From Psychroserpens jangbogonensis (GTDB lineage: Bacteria; Bacteroidota; Bacteroidia; Flavobacteriales; Flavobacteriaceae), in the NCBI RefSeq assembly GCF_000797465.1, contig NZ_JSWG01000015.1, positions 186,001-250,000 of the forward strand: a stretch of DNA of 64,000 nucleotides, written 5' to 3'. The first letter of the stretch is position 1. Every line of letters starts with the position of its first letter. Positions 61,521 to 64,000 of the stretch are shown here, in pieces. The position numbers and the translations under genes are program-made. The notes beneath the pieces were generated by a model. That model was given only the letters and a program-made list of their open reading frames with translations. It was not told the origin of the DNA and did not search any database.

Positions 61521-61982
61521 TTAATTATAAAGTGAAATGTATAAATTGAGTGATGTGGCAATGCATAACCAAATGACATAAGGCAGTATTAAAATAGATT
61601 TTCCTTTTAAGTCTTTAGCATACGTAAATAGAAATGCAGTAACGATAATCGTTAGTAAAACGATATCTATAAGAGCGAAATCAATTAATTTCTGATTAAA
61701 AAACAGAAGGTTCCAACTTACATTTAGAATGAACTGTATGACAAATAGTGTTCTGACTTTATTAGTGAATCGCACTAAATACAGAAATGCCATATATGCC
61801 GAAAAGCAAATCATAATTGTTGTCCATGCAGTTCCAAAAACCCAGCCATCAGGTGTCCAAGGTGCTTTTTCTAACTGAGAATACCAGTCGCCTTGAGGAC
61901 CTTCAGCCATTAGCCAAGTGCCAATGCCTAGTGCACCGAAATTAATGATTAAGAATACAATAAATGGTTTTAAAAACTTCAT
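61521..61982 (-). CDS. TspO/MBR family protein
   Basis: Five-helix membrane protein related to the tryptophan-rich sensory protein / benzodiazepine receptor, which binds porphyrins. The 153-residue product has KAPWTPDGWVFGTAWTTIM, FILNVSWNLLFF and WLCIATSLNLYISLY in five hydrophobic segments. The gene overlaps the upstream small gene by 4 bases (ATGA), implying translational coupling. It sits with photolyase, glutathione peroxidase and an SDR, a light/oxidative-stress-like neighbourhood. Confidence 0.92.
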   Translation of the reverse strand: MKFLKPFIVFLIINFGALGIGTWLMAEGPQGDWYSQLEKAPWTPDGWVFGTAWTTIMICFSAYMAFLYLVRFTNKVRTLFVIQFILNVSWNLLFFNQKLIDFALIDIVLLTIIVTAFLFTYAKDLKGKSILILPYVIWLCIATSLNLYISLYN

Positions 61983-62155
61983 TGTTCTTGGTTTTGTAAT
62001 TGTTCTATTTGCCTTTGAATTTTATCAGCTTCAGCATATTTCTTATCACTTTCAGTTCTATCTGTAGTTGATAAAGTGTGCCATTCTTTCATTAGCTTTT
62101 CATATTTTTTTTGAAGCTTATCAACTTCAGACGTTTTTTTGAATAATCCGAACAT
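61979..62155 (-). CDS. Lacal_2735-like small protein (58 aa)
   Basis: A 58-residue frame missed by length cut-offs. It reads MFGLFKKTSEVDKLQKKYEK and continues with WHTLSTTDRTESDKKYAEAD and a Gln/Glu-rich end, forming one long amphipathic, coiled-coil-like helix. It resembles small Flavobacteria proteins I recall as Lacal_2735 family. Stop TGA overlaps the tspO start by 4 bases. Function unknown; composition and coupling make it a real gene. Confidence 0.82.
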   Translation of the reverse strand: MFGLFKKTSEVDKLQKKYEKLMKEWHTLSTTDRTESDKKYAEADKIQRQIEQLQNQEQ

Positions 62156-62162
62156 ATGCTAT

Positions 62163-62642
62163 TTATTTTAAGTGTTTTGTGATTTTTGAACTCGTTGGTG
62201 AAGTGATTGAATAATAATAATCAATAAATTCGCCTTGAGGGTCAACTAAATATTTCTGAAAATTCCATTTTACTTTTGAATTAGATTTTCCGTTTAATTG
62301 CTTTTGGGTTAACCAAGTATACAAAGGATGTTGGTTACTGCCTTTTACATCTATTTTTTCAGAGATAGGGAAAGTAACGCCATAATTAATCTCACAAAAT
62401 GATTCAATGTCTTCAGCACTACCTGGTTCTTGTTTTCCAAACTGATTGCAAGGAACACCTATGATAACTAATTTGTCCTTATAGGTGTCACTTAGTTCTT
62501 GTAAACCTTTATATTGCGGTGTAAATCCACATTTTGAAGCCACATTAACAAAAAGTATGTATTTGTATTTAAAATCTGAAAGGTGCAATGGTTTCCCATT
62601 AAGGCCATTAATTTTGATGTCGTAAATGGAAGTTTTGTTCAT
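62163..62642 (-). CDS. Glutathione peroxidase-like thiol peroxidase
   Basis: Reduces hydroperoxides using a thioredoxin-type partner; bacterial Cys-type members usually do not need glutathione. From ATG 62642 it is 159 residues: MNKTSIYDIKINGLNGKPLH, peroxidatic Cys38 in NVASKCGFTPQY, Gln67 in GVPCNQFG and Trp126 in KVKWNF, the Cys-Gln-Trp triad. An in-frame ATG at 62696 adds 18 residues (NPFKIFMVTLFSKPTNK); because it lies 1 base after the SDR stop it cannot be excluded, but the shorter start fits the family. It is in the SDR-peroxidase-TspO run. Confidence 0.93.
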   Translation of the reverse strand: MNKTSIYDIKINGLNGKPLHLSDFKYKYILFVNVASKCGFTPQYKGLQELSDTYKDKLVIIGVPCNQFGKQEPGSAEDIESFCEINYGVTFPISEKIDVKGSNQHPLYTWLTQKQLNGKSNSKVKWNFQKYLVDPQGEFIDYYYSITSPTSSKITKHLK

Positions 62643-62697
62643 TTTATTTGTTGGTTTTGAGAATAATGTGACCATAAAAATTTTAAATGGATTCATA

Positions 62698-63381
62698 TTA
62701 TATCTTGAAAGTTACAATTCCGCAATCCATTTCAAAAATTTGCCCTGATATTGAACTAGATTTTTCAGATAATAAAAATTCTGCCATTCCTGCGACATCT
62801 TGAGGCTGCAAGAATTTCTTCATTGGATGACGCTCTGTAATGTTTGCAATCATTTTATCATTACGTAATAATTTTGACGCTAGGTCTGTGTTAGTAACAG
62901 TAGGAGCAATGGCATTGATTCTCAAAGTGGTTGCTAATTCAGCTCCTAACGATTTTACTAAACCTTCAACACCAGATTTTGCCGCTGCAACACTAGCATG
63001 AAATGGCATTCCTAATTTGGCTGCTACTGTACTAAATAATACAACAGATGGATTGTCACCATTTTTAATAACATTCAAATACTTCTGAATTGCTTTTACT
63101 GCTCCAATGACATTGATTTCGTAATCAGCTCTAAACTCATCCAAACTTAAACGAGTTATTGGTTTAAGGTTTATACTTCCTGGGCAATAAACTAATCCAT
63201 CAGCAAATTCTATATCTGGCAATTCATCTTTAAGGATGTCACAATCGTAATGAAGTAGGTTGTGATGTGCGAGTTCGGGCTTTGATCTACTAATATTTAT
63301 GACCTTATGATTTTCAAGTAAAGTGGAAACTATAGCGTTTCCAATACCTCGACTACCACCAATAACTATGAATGTTTTCAT
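62698..63381 (-). CDS. SDR-family oxidoreductase-like protein lacking catalytic Ser and Tyr
   Basis: Rossmann-fold short-chain dehydrogenase. The 227-residue product has the cofactor motif GGSRGIG at 8-14, Asn90 in YEINVIG, and a C-terminal GQIFEMDCG. In the catalytic block STVAAKLGMPFHASVAAAK the Ser138 and Tyr151 positions of FabG correspond to Thr118 and Val131, while Lys135 is kept. It is therefore doubtful as a classical dehydrogenase and may bind a nucleotide without that chemistry. It lies just upstream of the peroxidase gene. Confidence 0.9.
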   Translation of the reverse strand: MKTFIVIGGSRGIGNAIVSTLLENHKVINISRSKPELAHHNLLHYDCDILKDELPDIEFADGLVYCPGSINLKPITRLSLDEFRADYEINVIGAVKAIQKYLNVIKNGDNPSVVLFSTVAAKLGMPFHASVAAAKSGVEGLVKSLGAELATTLRINAIAPTVTNTDLASKLLRNDKMIANITERHPMKKFLQPQDVAGMAEFLLSEKSSSISGQIFEMDCGIVTFKI

Positions 63382-63464
63382 TTCAATTTATTATTTTAAA
63401 AGAGCGCAACATAACTAGGCCAAACCGTTTTCTGATACGCTCATTGTACATTTCTAGGTTAAGT

Positions 63465-63692
63465 TTATGCAGTTAATGGAGTGCCTTTTAATCGCTTTTC
63501 AACTTTTCTTTTGATAAGGGTTAAACGCTTCATAATATCCATAACTTTTTGATCTTTATGTTCTTTATAGATTTGATTTAAATCTAATATTAATTGTTTT
63601 GCTTCACGAGAAATTTTAACACGATCGCTTGTTGACAGCGACTTCATTTTTCTCTGCTCAAATTCTAAGGCTCTATTAATTACTTCCATCAT
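63465..63692 (-). CDS. Hypothetical small basic helical protein (75 aa)
   Basis: The 75-residue frame begins 1 base after the folE stop (ATG ATG; the first or second Met could start). It is Lys/Arg-rich and predicted helical (MKSLSTSDRVKISREAKQLI; MDIMKRLTLIKRKVEKRLKG) with no signal. I do not recognise it. Tight spacing suggests co-transcription with folE. Its basic charge would suit nucleic-acid binding, but that is guesswork. Confidence 0.65.
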   Translation of the reverse strand: MMEVINRALEFEQRKMKSLSTSDRVKISREAKQLILDLNQIYKEHKDQKVMDIMKRLTLIKRKVEKRLKGTPLTA

Positions 63693-63693
63693 C

Positions 63694-64000
63694 TTAATTA
63701 TTTATATAGTTCTGTAATTCTGATATTTTTTCTGATTTATTAAACTGTCCACCATAATACGATGTAACAGTTGTTGATGTATCATCTTTAATTCCTCTTG
63801 AAGACACACATAAATGTTTAGCATCAATAATAACGGCTACATCATCAGTTTCTAAAATGGATTTCAATTCTTCCGCAATCTGATTTGTTAAACGTTCTTG
63901 TACCTGTGGACGTTTAGCATAATATTGTACAATTCTATTTAGCTTTGATAATCCAATTACTTTTCCAGATGAAATGTATGCTACATGAGCTTTACCAATA
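63694..64000 (-). CDS. folE: GTP cyclohydrolase I, C-terminal part (N-terminus beyond window)
   Basis: First step of folate/pterin synthesis: GTP to dihydroneopterin triphosphate. The visible 101 residues read from [20 protein letters not shown] through [14 protein letters not shown] to [20 protein letters not shown], with the zinc-ligand Cys in HLCVSSRG. The end is YIN-N followed by TAA at 63694-63696. Only the last half or so of the protein is in the window. A 75-residue gene follows 1 base after the stop. Confidence 0.95.
   Translation of the reverse strand, partial: IGKAHVAYISSGKVIGLSKLNRIVQYYAKRPQVQERLTNQIAEELKSILETDDVAVIIDAKHLCVSSRGIKDDTSTTVTSYYGGQFNKSEKISELQNYINN

Noticed and set aside
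62643-62696. 18-residue extension of the glutathione peroxidase
   Set aside because: The family starts near MNKTSIYDI; the extension is not a signal peptide. Not fully excluded, because its ATG follows the SDR stop closely.

Overview
The window is a low-GC (roughly one-third G+C by eye) chromosomal segment from a marine-type Flavobacteriaceae bacterium (phylum Bacteroidota). The evidence is internal: promoter -7 boxes of the TAnnTTTG type, almost no Shine-Dalgarno sequences, several very large secreted proteins ending in type IX secretion (T9SS) type A sorting domains, and families typical of Flavobacteriia (DUF4252 pairs, DUF4290, a Lacal_2735-type small protein, TPR-containing LuxR-type two-component systems). 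I cannot name the species.

Region by region. 1-4.4 kb: a vitamin B12 uptake locus, with a binding lipoprotein and a FecCD/BtuC-type permease on the minus strand, and divergently a 35-residue membrane peptide, a cobalamin riboswitch and a BtuB-like TonB-dependent receptor. 4.4-8.3 kb: an S41 protease lipoprotein, then an ECF sigma / anti-sigma / two-DUF4252 operon with an ECF-type promoter. 8.4-20 kb: housekeeping genes (purB, a BrkB-like membrane protein, priA, a LytTR response regulator, the rpsF-rpsR-rplI operon, a FtsX/MacB-type permease, hisS).

20-50.5 kb is the accessory heart. It holds a 2536-residue and a 3513-residue T9SS surface protein, a T9SS-secreted M14 carboxypeptidase and a 985-residue T9SS protein. 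Between them lie a long cystathionine-synthase-like PLP enzyme, an unrecognised 186-residue protein, and a three-gene unit made of a 57-residue proline/glycine-rich lipoprotein, a TPR-sensor histidine kinase and a LuxR-type regulator. This unit is flanked on both sides by copies of a palindromic motif (core TACGG-N4-CCGTA); one copy precedes a promoter-plus-terminator unit without an ORF, which looks like a small RNA. The same block has a 30-nt tRNA-Met fragment, an (ATC)18 microsatellite next to a lipoprotein-like relic, and a 36-bp element shared by two adjacent T9SS genes.

50.9-64 kb is again conserved core: tRNA-Met, a SRPBCC protein, a class IV aminotransferase, YqgE, HU, an ATPase-recQ-fmt operon, DUF493, DUF4290, murA (Asp in place of the fosfomycin-target Cys), photolyase, SRPBCC, TspO-like, Lacal_2735-like, glutathione peroxidase, an SDR lacking its catalytic Tyr, a 75-residue unknown and the C-terminal part of folE.

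No CRISPR array, integrase, transposase or recognisable defence system was seen. The most likely undescribed biology is the lipoprotein / TPR-kinase / LuxR unit with its palindromic sites and candidate small RNA. All functions are from reading sequence; nothing was searched or computed.
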